Assembly: GCA_046290815.1 (NCBI GenBank)
Contig: JBKBUF010000005.1
Span: forward strand, 62,001-126,000
From: JBKBUF01 sp046290815
Lineage (GTDB): Bacteria; Bacteroidota; Bacteroidia; Cytophagales; Cytophagaceae
DNA: 64,000 nucleotides
Direction of reading: 5' to 3'
Of this stretch, positions 43,680-52,343 are shown in pieces (position 1 is the stretch's first letter; every line of letters starts with the position of its first letter). Below the pieces are notes generated by a model, which saw nothing but the letters and a program-made list of their open reading frames with translations, was not told the DNA's origin and did not search any database. Made by a program: the position numbers and the translations under genes.

Positions 43680-46600
43680 TTAATCTTCAATTATAACGCA
43701 TCTGTTGTTGAGAATATCATCCTCAACAGTTTTAAATTTAACATCTTTTTTAACACTTCCGTCACGGTATTGAACAGAAACCCTGTCGTTTCTTCCTGCA
43801 ATTCTTTCAGATCTTACAGGCATTACCTTTTCCTGTTCTCTTGCAGGTGCCGGAGCCTGACCGGGCCCGCCGCTTAACAGACTTCTGGCTTCGTCTTTAT
43901 TCTCCTTCAGTTTCTCTTTTGGTCTGGTATCTCTGGCTTCCTGAACTTCCTCAGCCTGTCTTACCGGTATTTCAGCTTTAAACAGGAAGGAAACTGTATC
44001 CTCATTCACTTTTTGCAAAAATGCCTTGAAAAGCTGGAAGGCTTCAAACTTGTATACCAATAACGGATCTTTTTGCTCAAAAACTGCATTTTGTACCGAT
44101 TGCTTTAGATCATCCATATCTCTGAGATGTTCCTTCCAAGCCATATCAATGAATGCAAGTGAAGCAAATTTCTCCAATGAATTTACCAATTCTCTTGATT
44201 CAGGCTGGAGAAGTTTTTTCAATTCACCAACTACGTTAATTCCTCTTTTGCCATCTGTAAAAGGAATAGCAACTGTCTGCACCGTGGCTCCTCTGGACGC
44301 ACTTATTTCTCTGAAAACCGGAGCAGTTTTGGTAACCAACTCTGCTGCTCTCTTATTATAGAAGTCCAATGCTTCATGATATAATATTTCTGTCAGTTCT
44401 TCGGCTTTTTTCTTATTCAAATCATCCTCGGAAATGCCGGTACTTAATCCGAAAGTACTAATTACATTCAACCGGAAGTTTTCATAATCTTCGGTGCCCT
44501 GTCCGTTTGCAACAAGATTTTCCGACAGGTCATAAATCATGGTAAGAATATCGAGTTGTAATCTTTCTCCGAATAAAGCATTCTTCCTTCTGGTATAAAT
44601 TACTTCTCTTTGTGAGTTCATCACATTGTCATACTCAAGGAGTCTCTTACGGATAGAGAAGTTGTTTTCTTCCACTTTTTTCTGAGCTCTCTCAATAGAC
44701 TTGGTAATCATTGAGTGCTGAATCACTTCCCCTTCTTCCAGACCAAGCCTGTCCATAAGCCTTGCAATTCTGTCTGAACCGAAAAGTCTCATTAGATTGT
44801 CTTCGAGGCTGACGAAGAATTGGGAAGAACCAGGGTCACCCTGACGACCTGAACGACCTCTCAACTGTCTGTCTACCCTTCTTGATTCATGTCTTTCTGT
44901 ACCTATGATAGCTAGTCCACCCGCTTGTTTGGATTCAGGACTTAGTTTTATATCAGTACCTCTACCAGCCATATTCGTAGCAATGGTAACTGTACCGGAT
45001 TTACCTGCCTCTGCTACTATCTCTGCTTCCTTCTGGTGGTACTTTGCGTTCAACACCTGATGTTTGATATTCCGCAGCTTCAACATTCTGCTTAGTAGCT
45101 CAGAAATTTCAACAGAAGTGGTACCTACAAGTACAGGTCTTCCTTGTTTCGTGAGCTCCACAATTTCATCTACCACCGCATTGAATTTCTCACGCATGGT
45201 TTTATATACCTTGTCTTCTCTGTCCTGCCTTACAGCAGGCTTATTGGTAGGTATTACTACTACATCCAGTTTGTATATTTCCCAGAATTCGCCTGCTTCA
45301 GTTTCTGCCGTACCTGTCATACCGGCAAGCTTGTGATACATTCTGAAATAATTTTGCAGCGTGATGGTGGCATAGGTTTGAGTAGCCTCTTCCACTTTCA
45401 CATTTTCTTTTGCCTCGAGAGCCTGGTGCAAACCGTCGGAATATCTTCTGCCTTCCATCACACGACCGGTCTGTTCATCAACGATTTTAACCTTATTCTC
45501 AACAATGATGTAATCAACATCTTTCTCGAAAAGCGTGTAGGCTTTCAAAAGCTGATTGATACTATGTACACGTTGGGATTTTTCAGAATAATCTTTTAGA
45601 AGAATGTCTTTCTTTTCGAGCTTCTGCTGGTCTGTAAGCGATTTACTGTTTTCTATAGCGGCAAGTTCAGTTCCGATATCCGGGAGGATAAACAGATTCT
45701 GATCTTCTCCTTCACCGGTTATGAAATCAAGACCTCTTTCAGTAAGTTCAATATTGTTATGTTTCTCATCTATGGTAAAGAGCAAAGGCTCATCAGCCTC
45801 AGGCATTAGTTTTGCATTTTCAGCAAGATAGATGGACTCTGTTTTCTGAAGAATGGATTTAATACCTGTTTCACTAAGGTATTTAATCAAAGGCTTATTT
45901 TTAGGGAGACCTCTGTAAGCCCTGAATAGAGCAAGTCCACCTTCTTTTTCATTTCCTTCTGCGATTTTCTTTTTAGCTTCTACAAGGAAATTATTTACAA
46001 TTTTCTTCTGAGCCTCAACAACCTTATAAACCCTTGGTTTCAGTTCATAGAATTCATGTTCATCTCCTCTTGGTACAGGTCCCGAAATAATCAAGGGGGT
46101 TCTTGCATCATCAATCAGTACAGAGTCTACCTCATCGACCATGGCGTAATAATGCTCTCTCTGTACAAGATCGTCAGTATCTTTCGCCATATTGTCACGC
46201 AGGTAGTCAAAACCAAACTCATTGTTTGTTCCATAGGTGATATCTGCCTGATAAGCTGCTCTTCTTTCTTCTGTATTCGGCTGGTGCTTGTCAATGCAAT
46301 CTACTCTTAAACCATGGAATTCGAAAAGCGGCCCCATCCACTCAGAGTCTCTTTTTGCAAGGTAATCATTAACTGTAACTATATGCACCCCTTTACCTGC
46401 TAATGCATTGAGGTATGCAGGTAAGGTCGCTACAAGAGTTTTACCTTCACCTGTTGCCATCTCAGCAATTTTTCCCTGATGTAATACAGCTCCACCAATT
46501 ATCTGTACATCGTAGTGGAGCATATCCCAGGTAACTTCATTGCCCGCAGCCATCCATTTATTTTTCCAGACAGCAGTATTTCCGGAGATTTCAATTCCTT

Positions 46601-47042
46601 TTCTTTGTGAAGCAAGTTCTCTGTCCAGCAAGGTTGCCTCCACTCTAAGTTCACCATTCTCCTTTAACCTTCTTGCGGTTTCTTTTACTACTGCAAAGCC
46701 TTCCGGAAGTATTTTTAGCAATATATTCTCAAGCTCTTTATTTCTTTCCTTATCGATTCTGTCAATCTCCTGGAAAATATTTTCTTTTTCATTGATATCA
46801 AGATCCGGATTTTCTGCTATTCTGTCATGAAGCTTCTTCAAGCGATCATCCACAGGCTTAATCTCATTTTTGATTCTTTCTTTCAGTTCAGCAGTCCTGG
46901 CCCTTAACTTTTCATCAGAAATATCTCTAAGCTTTTCGTACTGTTCATTTACAAGTTTTACATAAGGAAGAAGCTCTTTCAAATCCCTCTCAGATTTGGT
47001 ACCGAATATCTTCGCAATTCCCTTGGTTAGTAAGTCTAACAT
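43680..47042 (-). CDS. secA: Preprotein translocase ATPase SecA
   Basis: The 1120-residue motor drives secretion through SecYEG. Walker A is in GKIAEMATGEGKTLVATLP, the DEVD box is DEVDSVLIDDARTPLIISG, and motif IV-VI residues (VLVGTTSVEISELLS, TNMAGRGTDIKLSPE, GLAIIGTERHESRRVDRQLRGRSGRQGDPGSSQF) are intact. It is about 220 residues longer than E. coli SecA, largely from an insertion after GPVPRGDEHEF (about 317-470), as known from Bacteroidetes. The usual zinc-binding C-terminal CxCxSG motif is absent; the protein ends KTVEDDILNNRCVIIED. It stands alone, with 100 bases to the SPOR gene. Confidence 0.98.
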   Translation of the reverse strand: MLDLLTKGIAKIFGTKSERDLKELLPYVKLVNEQYEKLRDISDEKLRARTAELKERIKNEIKPVDDRLKKLHDRIAENPDLDINEKENIFQEIDRIDKERNKELENILLKILPEGFAVVKETARRLKENGELRVEATLLDRELASQRKGIEISGNTAVWKNKWMAAGNEVTWDMLHYDVQIIGGAVLHQGKIAEMATGEGKTLVATLPAYLNALAGKGVHIVTVNDYLAKRDSEWMGPLFEFHGLRVDCIDKHQPNTEERRAAYQADITYGTNNEFGFDYLRDNMAKDTDDLVQREHYYAMVDEVDSVLIDDARTPLIISGPVPRGDEHEFYELKPRVYKVVEAQKKIVNNFLVEAKKKIAEGNEKEGGLALFRAYRGLPKNKPLIKYLSETGIKSILQKTESIYLAENAKLMPEADEPLLFTIDEKHNNIELTERGLDFITGEGEDQNLFILPDIGTELAAIENSKSLTDQQKLEKKDILLKDYSEKSQRVHSINQLLKAYTLFEKDVDYIIVENKVKIVDEQTGRVMEGRRYSDGLHQALEAKENVKVEEATQTYATITLQNYFRMYHKLAGMTGTAETEAGEFWEIYKLDVVVIPTNKPAVRQDREDKVYKTMREKFNAVVDEIVELTKQGRPVLVGTTSVEISELLSRMLKLRNIKHQVLNAKYHQKEAEIVAEAGKSGTVTIATNMAGRGTDIKLSPESKQAGGLAIIGTERHESRRVDRQLRGRSGRQGDPGSSQFFVSLEDNLMRLFGSDRIARLMDRLGLEEGEVIQHSMITKSIERAQKKVEENNFSIRKRLLEYDNVMNSQREVIYTRRKNALFGERLQLDILTMIYDLSENLVANGQGTEDYENFRLNVISTFGLSTGISEDDLNKKKAEELTEILYHEALDFYNKRAAELVTKTAPVFREISASRGATVQTVAIPFTDGKRGINVVGELKKLLQPESRELVNSLEKFASLAFIDMAWKEHLRDMDDLKQSVQNAVFEQKDPLLVYKFEAFQLFKAFLQKVNEDTVSFLFKAEIPVRQAEEVQEARDTRPKEKLKENKDEARSLLSGGPGQAPAPAREQEKVMPVRSERIAGRNDRVSVQYRDGSVKKDVKFKTVEDDILNNRCVIIED

Positions 47043-47119
47043 TGATTAAAAATTTTATTCGTTTAGTAATTGAAAAGTGACAAGCAAGGATAATGCCTTA
47101 ATGACATTTACCAGTTTTG

Positions 47120-47893
47120 TCAGATTGTTACCGTTCCTTTAAACACCTGTTCGGCAGGACCGATAAGATATATATCTGTAAAAGTATTTCCGTTTTGTTT
47201 GAATGAAACGCTAAGATCTCCTCCAAGAGTTTTAATAGAAACAGGACTTTTCATCCCTTCCTTTAAATAAGCAGCAATCGCAGAAGCTGTTACACCTGTA
47301 CCACATGAATATGTTTCGTCTTCTACTCCTCTTTCATAGGTACGCACCCATAATTTCTTTCCCTGCTTTTCCGCAAAGTTGACGTTAGTCCCTTCTTTTA
47401 TGAATCTTTTGCTGTTTCTTATCTTATAACCTTCTTCATACACAGGAAATTCCTTAACATTATCTACAAAGCGAACATAATGAGGAGAGCCTGTATTCAG
47501 AAACAAATCTCCACGGGTTTTTTCAATAACAGAAACATCTATCATTTTTAAGTGAACCATCCCATCCTTGATGAAAGCATCATGTTCTCCATCAATGGCC
47601 ACAAAAGTTGTTTCTTTCTTTATAACACCCAGATCTGCCGCAAACTGTACAATGCATCTGCCTCCATTTCCACACATGCTGCTCTGTCTTCCATCTGAAT
47701 TGAAATAAATCATCTGAAAATCATATACAGGATGATCTTCGAGAAGGATAAATCCATCTGCACCTATTCCGAAACGGCGATCACATAATTTCTTTATCAG
47801 GGCAGTATTTTTCAAGTCAAAAAACTCTTTACGATTATCAATCATTATGAAATCGTTACCTGTACCCTGATATTTAAAGAATTTAAGATTCAT
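47120..47893 (-). CDS. dapF: Diaminopimelate epimerase
   Basis: The 257-residue enzyme interconverts LL- and meso-diaminopimelate for lysine and peptidoglycan. The catalytic cysteines are in SSMCGNGGRCIVQFA and EDETYSCGTGVTASAIAA, and YQGTGNDFIMIDNR opens the protein. Length is normal. It precedes secA by 77 bases in the leftward direction, and the terminator of rplS (48004-48036) separates it from the upstream gene. Confidence 0.97.
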   Translation of the reverse strand: MNLKFFKYQGTGNDFIMIDNRKEFFDLKNTALIKKLCDRRFGIGADGFILLEDHPVYDFQMIYFNSDGRQSSMCGNGGRCIVQFAADLGVIKKETTFVAIDGEHDAFIKDGMVHLKMIDVSVIEKTRGDLFLNTGSPHYVRFVDNVKEFPVYEEGYKIRNSKRFIKEGTNVNFAEKQGKKLWVRTYERGVEDETYSCGTGVTASAIAAYLKEGMKSPVSIKTLGGDLSVSFKQNGNTFTDIYLIGPAEQVFKGTVTI

Positions 47894-48003
47894 TTAGAAA
47901 AAATGTAGTTCGTTGCTGCAAATATAGTAGAATTAACCTTTTTTAAGGTATTTAGTTTTTGTGCACTGCAGATTCATAAAGTGGCTGACCAGCAGTATAA
48001 AGC

Positions 48004-48036
48004 AAAAAAGCCGATTCTAACAGAACCGGCTTTTTT
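48004..48036 (-). terminator. Terminator of rplS
   Basis: AAAAAAGCCG (48004-48013) pairs with CGGCTTTTTT (48027-48036), and the loop contains a further TTCT/AGAA pairing. Read leftward, the stem is followed by a T-run. It is 20 bases after the rplS stop. Confidence 0.85.
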
Positions 48037-48055
48037 TATGTCTTCAGATAAAAAA

Positions 48056-48430
48056 TTATTCAGCTGCCTGAATGTTGCTTTTATCTTCTTTAATTCTTGC
48101 ACCTTTACCGGCTTTATCTCTAAGGTAGAACAATCTTGCTCTTCTTACAGAACCTTTTCTTACAAGTTCGATTTTCTCTACACTAGGAGAAAGGAGAGGG
48201 AAGATTCTTTCAACACCTACACCACTGGACACTTTTCTTACTGTGAAAGTTTCTCCATTGGTTCCAACATTTTTTCTCTGGATTACAACTCCCTGATATT
48301 GCTGGATTCTTTCTTTATTTCCTTCTTTAATTTTTACGTGTACATTGATGGTATCACCGGCATTGAATGCTGGCACATTGTCTCTTTTAGCTTGATATTC
48401 AGCCTGTACAACTTTTAACAGCTCGCTCAT
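48056..48430 (-). CDS. rplS: 50S ribosomal protein L19
   Basis: The 124-residue protein contains the L19 signatures VPAFNAGDTINVHVKIKEG, RIQQYQGVVIQRKN and GVGVERIFPLLSPSVEKIELVRKG, with VRRARLFYLRDKAGKGARI near the end. In many bacteria it follows trmD; here three genes and a promoter separate them. A perfect promoter lies upstream at 48469-48499 and its terminator at 48004-48036, so it is a single-gene unit. Confidence 0.98.
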   Translation of the reverse strand: MSELLKVVQAEYQAKRDNVPAFNAGDTINVHVKIKEGNKERIQQYQGVVIQRKNVGTNGETFTVRKVSSGVGVERIFPLLSPSVEKIELVRKGSVRRARLFYLRDKAGKGARIKEDKSNIQAAE

Positions 48431-48468
48431 AATAAGTTAATAAATGGGTTTTCTCCAAAAACGGATTG

Positions 48469-48499
48469 CAAATATAATGGATTTAACAAAATTTCCAAA
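48469..48499 (-). promoter_or_regulatory. Promoter of rplS
   Basis: Read leftward, TTTG (48499-48496) and TATATTTG (48476-48469) are 19 bases apart, an excellent Bacteroidetes promoter. The start would lie near 48462, about 32 bases before the rplS start codon. Confidence 0.7.
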
Positions 48500-48540
48500 A
48501 TAAGATTCAAAATTTACTAAATCAGGGTGTGGCGGTGGGC

Positions 48541-48711
48541 TTAAAGAAAAATATAAATCAGGGCAAAAAATACGGCCGTCATCCCGATAAGCAGAATCTT
48601 CAGTACGATATAAATAATATCGACTTTGATGCTTTGTAAAGATCGGAATGACAGCCGGTTAAGCTTATCAGTGAGAATATTAGTTCTTTTGCTGATTTTG
48701 CTCTTTATCAA
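48541..48711 (-). CDS. Candidate 56-residue membrane microprotein overlapping the small lipoprotein gene
   Basis: Not a standard reading frame: it would start at a TTG (48711) inside the end of the small lipoprotein gene (32-base overlap). The first 30 residues are basic (IKSKISKRTNILTDKLNRL), and residues 31-56 form one clear membrane helix (VDIIYIVLKILLIGMTAVFF). No in-frame ATG precedes it; the upstream in-frame stop is 15 bases before that TTG. The combination of a basic tail and a clean helix is rare by chance, but there is no ribosome-binding evidence, so it is a candidate only. Confidence 0.4.
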   Translation of the reverse strand: MIKSKISKRTNILTDKLNRLSFRSLQSIKVDIIYIVLKILLIGMTAVFFALIYIFL

Positions 48712-48883
48712 TTGTTTCAGTCTTGGTAGTTGTGTCTACCTGTGTTTCCTGAACTTTTTGTTCAACTTCAACTTCTGTTGTGTCAGTAGATAACACTCTT
48801 TCCTGAGTGTTTTGCTGCTTCTCGCAAGCAAACATTGTCAAAGAAAATGCTGCTGTAGCGATAAAATAAAAAATTTTCCTCAT
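48680..48883 (-). CDS. Small lipoprotein of unknown function
   Basis: The ATG at 48883 gives 67 residues with a lipoprotein signal MRKIFYFIATAAFSLTMFAC (Cys20). The mature part is short and rich in Gln, Glu and Thr (for example TTEVEVEQKVQETQVDTTT), so probably disordered. A longer start at 48937 adds an unlikely leading segment. Its 3' end overlaps the candidate microprotein at 48541-48711. No domain or function is recognised. Confidence 0.65.
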   Translation of the reverse strand: MRKIFYFIATAAFSLTMFACEKQQNTQERVLSTDTTEVEVEQKVQETQVDTTTKTETIDKEQNQQKN

Positions 48884-49032
48884 AGTATTCGATTTTATAT
48901 GGTTTTTATTAAATATTATCAATTTCATTGATCTCATACCAATTTTTTATAAAACATACCAGAAGATAAATTGTTTGGCTGGGCTTAAACTTTAGGAGCT
49001 TATAAACAAAAAAATAATCCTGAAACGGAAAT

Positions 49033-49707
49033 TTAACTTAACAAATGCGGTCTTCTTAATCGGGTTCTTTCGATAGCCTTTTCATTCCTCCACTTTTCTA
49101 TCTCTTTATCATTACCTGAAAAAAGCAGATCCGGCACCTGCCATCCTTTGTATTCTCTCGGACGGGTATACACCGGAGGGGCAAGCAGATCATCCTGAAA
49201 GGAATCTGTCAGTGCTGACGTTTCATCAGATAATACCCCGGGAATCAATCTTATAATAGCATCTGAAACCACTGCAGCCGGCAATTCTCCTCCTGAAAGA
49301 ACATAATCGCCAATGCTTATTTCTCCGGTAATAAGATGCTGCCTTACTCTTTCATCCACACCCTTATAATGACCGCAGAGTAATATAAGGTTTTGAAACA
49401 AGGATAGTCGGTTCGCTATTTTTTGTGTAAATAGTTCCCCATCCGGACTCATATATAATACTGCGTCGTAATTTCTTTGGGCTTTCAGTGCTGAGATACA
49501 TCTGTCAACAGGTTCAATCATAAGGACCATACCGGCACCGCCGCCAAAAGCATAGTCATCTACCTGTTTATGATTATAGGTGGAATATTCCCTTAAGTCA
49601 TGAACTACTACTTCCACCAGCTTTTTTTCCTGAGCTCTTTTCAATATAGACTGACTGAAATAACTATCCAGCAATCGGGGTAATACGGTAATGATATCAA
49701 TCCTCAT
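49033..49707 (-). CDS. trmD: tRNA (guanine-N1)-methyltransferase TrmD
   Basis: The ATG at 49707 gives 224 residues (MRIDIITVLPRLL); an ATG two codons earlier is equally possible. The enzyme methylates G37 next to the anticodon using SAM held in a trefoil knot: LILLCGHYKGVDERVRQH and EISIGDYVLSGGELPA are the knot segments, and DYAFGGGAGMVLMIEPV is the conserved loop. The start overlaps the end of rimM by 11 bases, as expected for a coupled trmD-rimM pair. Confidence 0.97.
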   Translation of the reverse strand: MRIDIITVLPRLLDSYFSQSILKRAQEKKLVEVVVHDLREYSTYNHKQVDDYAFGGGAGMVLMIEPVDRCISALKAQRNYDAVLYMSPDGELFTQKIANRLSLFQNLILLCGHYKGVDERVRQHLITGEISIGDYVLSGGELPAAVVSDAIIRLIPGVLSDETSALTDSFQDDLLAPPVYTRPREYKGWQVPDLLFSGNDKEIEKWRNEKAIERTRLRRPHLLS

Positions 49708-50254
49708 CGCCATCGTCTTGCTGGTTATTGTCTGTAAGAAAAATGTCCATTAATCCGTCGGGAAGGTCTGTATGGAGGACGCTTTTATTTTTATCAGCTC
49801 TTAAAATAAAATCATCGTGAAGAGGCAAAAATACCTCCTGCCCATTGTATTCCATCTGTAATAAATCGTGTCCGGGCAATTCTGCTACACCTATAATTTT
49901 ACCCAACATCCCCAGCTTTTTATCAGAGACAGTGAATCCGATTATTTCATGATAGTAAAACTGGTGGGCTTCCAGTTCAGGTAAGTTATCCAATGGCAAA
50001 TAAAGATCTGCATTGATCAGTGAAGGGGCAGTATCCTGACTTACATCTTCAAAGTGAATGATCACTTCGCTTCCTCGTGCCAGTCTGATGTTCTGAATAA
50101 AAAAAGGAACCAGCTTTTGGTTTAATTCCACAAAAACTGATTCCATATCTAAATAATCTTCAGGATCGTCTACATCGAGTTTGATGAGAAACTCTCCTTT
50201 TAAACCATGTGTCTTAATGATTTTTCCTAGATTATAACAAGCATCCTTATTCAT
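49697..50254 (-). CDS. rimM: Ribosome maturation factor RimM
   Basis: The 185-residue protein has the N-terminal RimM barrel (NLGKIIKTHGLKGEFLIKLDVDDP) and the C-terminal PRC-barrel part (YYHEIIGFTVSDKKLGMLGKIIGVAELPGHDLL and FLPLHDDFILRAD). It binds S19 and assists 30S head maturation. It lies 17 bases after rpsP and overlaps trmD, the usual gene order. Confidence 0.97.
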   Translation of the reverse strand: MNKDACYNLGKIIKTHGLKGEFLIKLDVDDPEDYLDMESVFVELNQKLVPFFIQNIRLARGSEVIIHFEDVSQDTAPSLINADLYLPLDNLPELEAHQFYYHEIIGFTVSDKKLGMLGKIIGVAELPGHDLLQMEYNGQEVFLPLHDDFILRADKNKSVLHTDLPDGLMDIFLTDNNQQDDGDED

Positions 50255-50271
50255 AATCCGGGTAAATCAAA

Positions 50272-50811
50272 TTAACCGTTTGCTTCAGCAGACTCTTGTC
50301 CTTCAGCAGAAGCTTCAGCAGGAGCTGCTTCTTCAGTTCCGGCAAAAGTAGCTTGAGCTGCTTTAGTTTTCTGAGCCTCTTTTCTGCTTTCGTTTACTTT
50401 GCTTTCAGCCTCAAGTTTAGCTTTCTTATCAGCAGCTTTCTTCTTCTGAAGGTCTGCCACTTTATCGCTTGACTTAGCTTCTTTAGATTTCAACCATTCG
50501 TTGAATTTCTTATCTGCCTGATCCTGTGTAATAGCTCCTTTAAGAACACCTACCTGAAGGTGCTTCTTAAGCATTATTCCTTTTTCTGACAGTAAGTTTC
50601 TTGCAGTATCGGTAGGAAGTGCTCCGCTAAGTACCCATTTAAGGGCTTCCGCATCGTTCAATACCAATGTTGCAGGATTGGTGTTAGGATTATAGGTTCC
50701 TAACTTTGCTATAAAGCGGCCATCACGTGGTGCTTTAGAATCAGCTACAACTATATCATATAGTGCAAGCTTTTTGCGTCCCCGACGCGCTAATCTGATT
50801 TTAACTGACAT
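50272..50811 (-). CDS. rpsP: 30S ribosomal protein S16 with long C-terminal tail
   Basis: The first 85 residues are a normal S16 (VKIRLARRGRKKLALYDIVVADSKAPRDGRFI and LGTYNPNT). The remaining 95 residues form an Ala/Lys/Glu-rich extension (KKKAADKKAKLEAESKVNESRK) that is not part of the S16 fold. Such tails are typical of S16 in Bacteroidetes. It starts the leftward rpsP-rimM-trmD unit, with the promoter at 50871-50902. Confidence 0.97.
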   Translation of the reverse strand: MSVKIRLARRGRKKLALYDIVVADSKAPRDGRFIAKLGTYNPNTNPATLVLNDAEALKWVLSGALPTDTARNLLSEKGIMLKKHLQVGVLKGAITQDQADKKFNEWLKSKEAKSSDKVADLQKKKAADKKAKLEAESKVNESRKEAQKTKAAQATFAGTEEAAPAEASAEGQESAEANG

Positions 50812-50870
50812 ATTGTGTTATTTAATTTAAACCGATGGAACACGTCCATCATTTATTTTTTTTTGGATTG

Positions 50871-50902
50871 CAAAGGTAATTATTATTATTTAATCTGCCA
50901 AA
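50871..50902 (-). promoter_or_regulatory. Promoter of the rpsP-rimM-trmD unit
   Basis: Read leftward, TTTG (50902-50899) and TACCTTTG (50878-50871) are separated by 20 bases and match the Bacteroidetes consensus. The start would be near 50864, giving a leader of about 53 bases. Confidence 0.75.
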
Positions 50903-51024
50903 TCCTGTAATTCAATAGACTTTAACATTCAAATGCCTCAATAAATTCGATATCCGAACCCCGAAATCCAAAATTGAATGTTATCTTCGGATTTTGCATT
51001 TTGAATTTTCCAATTTGATAAAAT

Positions 51025-51606
51025 ATGGATCTCTGTTTCGCAACGAATAATAAAGGAAAACTTTTGGAAGTCAAATCCTTAGTGAGTGAAAAATATAAAA
51101 TTTTAAGTTTAGCTGACATAGGCTGCCATGAAGAGTTGCCGGAAACACAACCTGATTTGGAAGGTAATTCGAGACAAAAAGCAGAATATATTTACAGAAA
51201 ATATAAAGTTAATTGTTTTGCCGATGATACCGGACTGGAGGTGGAAGCCTTAAATGGAGCCCCTGGCGTCATTTCTGCCAGGTATGCAGGTCCGGCCTGC
51301 AGCCCGGAAGATAATATGGTAAAGCTATTGACTGAAATGCAAGGTGTTGAAAACAGGAAGGCTGTCTTTCGTGCAATTATTACGCTTTTTTTAAATGGAA
51401 ATGTCTATGCCTTCGAAGGGAAGGTGGAAGGCTATATTTTAAAAGAACGCAGAGGAGAAAAAGGATTTGGATACGATCCGATTTTTCAACCTGCAGGACA
51501 AAATCAAACTTTTGCTGAAATGGACATCAGTCTGAAAAACGAAATCAGTCACAGAGGAAAGGCAGTAAATAAATTAATCGGGTTTTTAAATAACTATAAA
51601 GGATAA
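51025..51606 (+). CDS. rdgB: Non-canonical purine NTP pyrophosphatase (RdgB/HAM1 family)
   Basis: The 193-residue protein has the substrate-binding start MDLCFATNNKGKLLEVKSL, the metal-binding FADDTGLEVEALNGAPGVISARYAG, and GEKGFGYDPIFQP with ISHRGKAVNKL at the end, all diagnostic of HAM1/RdgB. It hydrolyses dITP/XTP and so keeps deaminated purines out of DNA. It is divergent from rpsP and 5 bases before udk, probably in one transcript. Confidence 0.96.
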   Translation: MDLCFATNNKGKLLEVKSLVSEKYKILSLADIGCHEELPETQPDLEGNSRQKAEYIYRKYKVNCFADDTGLEVEALNGAPGVISARYAGPACSPEDNMVKLLTEMQGVENRKAVFRAIITLFLNGNVYAFEGKVEGYILKERRGEKGFGYDPIFQPAGQNQTFAEMDISLKNEISHRGKAVNKLIGFLNNYKG

Positions 51607-51611
51607 TCTGG

Positions 51612-52226
51612 ATGTCAAAACCATTCGTTGTGGGTATTACAGGAGGCAGCGCATCAGGGAAGACGCTATTTATAAATAAGCTGGTGACTTCGTTTTCTCC
51701 TGAACAAATCTGCCTGATATCACAAGACGAATATTATAAAATAAAGGAACTTCAACCTCTCGACATTAAAGGCATTCCTAATTTCGACACACCATTTTCC
51801 ATCGATATTGAGCAATTCATCCATGACCTGGAAGCAATATACGGTGGAAAAGAAATTCAAAAACAAAAATATACCTTCAACAATCCTGCTGCTGTTCCCG
51901 AAACTATTATATATAAACCTGCACCGATTATCGTGGTGGAAGGGGTATTTGTATTTTATTTTCCCGAGATACTGGAAATGCTGGATCTGAAAATCTTTAT
52001 TGATGCCAAAGAACATATTAAACTAAAAAGAAGGCTTGTCAGAGATAAAGAAGAGCGGGGGTATGATATTGAAGATGTGCTATACAGATACGAATACCAT
52101 GTAGCACCCACCTATGAAAAATACATTGAGCCATTCCGGCACGATGCAGATCTGGTGATTCCAAACAACCATCACTTCGAGAATGCTATGGAGGTGTTGG
52201 TGATGTTTCTGAGAAGTAAGATATAA
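51612..52226 (+). CDS. udk: Uridine kinase
   Basis: The 204-residue protein has the P-loop GITGGSASGKTLFINKL (Walker A GGSASGKT), ISQDEYYKI, the substrate segment NFDTPFSIDIEQF and the lid region RLVRDKEERGYDIEDVLYRYE. The uridine kinase group phosphorylates uridine and cytidine; the related phosphoribulokinases have a different length. It is the second gene after rdgB and ends 118 bases before the convergent ppa gene, with the long inverted repeat at 52238-52335 between. Confidence 0.92.
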   Translation: MSKPFVVGITGGSASGKTLFINKLVTSFSPEQICLISQDEYYKIKELQPLDIKGIPNFDTPFSIDIEQFIHDLEAIYGGKEIQKQKYTFNNPAAVPETIIYKPAPIIVVEGVFVFYFPEILEMLDLKIFIDAKEHIKLKRRLVRDKEERGYDIEDVLYRYEYHVAPTYEKYIEPFRHDADLVIPNNHHFENAMEVLVMFLRSKI

Positions 52227-52237
52227 ATGATTGTTAT

Positions 52238-52335
52238 TTCACGCAAAGGAAGCAACAGGGAGCCGCAAAGACCGCAAAGATCAACATTTCTAAATCTTCG
52301 CGGTCTTTGCGCAATCTTTGCCTTCTTTGCGTGAA
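52238..52335. repeat. Long imperfect hairpin between udk and ppa
   Basis: Outer arms TTCACGCAAAGGAAG (52238-52252) and CTTCTTTGCGTGAA (52322-52335) are near-complementary, and inner arms CGCAAAGACCGCAAAGAT (52264-52281) and ATCTTCGCGGTCTTTGCG (52294-52311) pair with one mismatch. The sequence is made of GCAAAG-type units, as in dispersed intergenic repeats of other Bacteroidetes. It may also act as a terminator for the two convergent genes. Confidence 0.75.
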
Positions 52336-52343
52336 TCCATAAT

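Noticed and set aside
48884..48937. Upstream start for the small lipoprotein
   Set aside because: The 18 extra residues precede an otherwise perfect lipoprotein signal and would weaken it.
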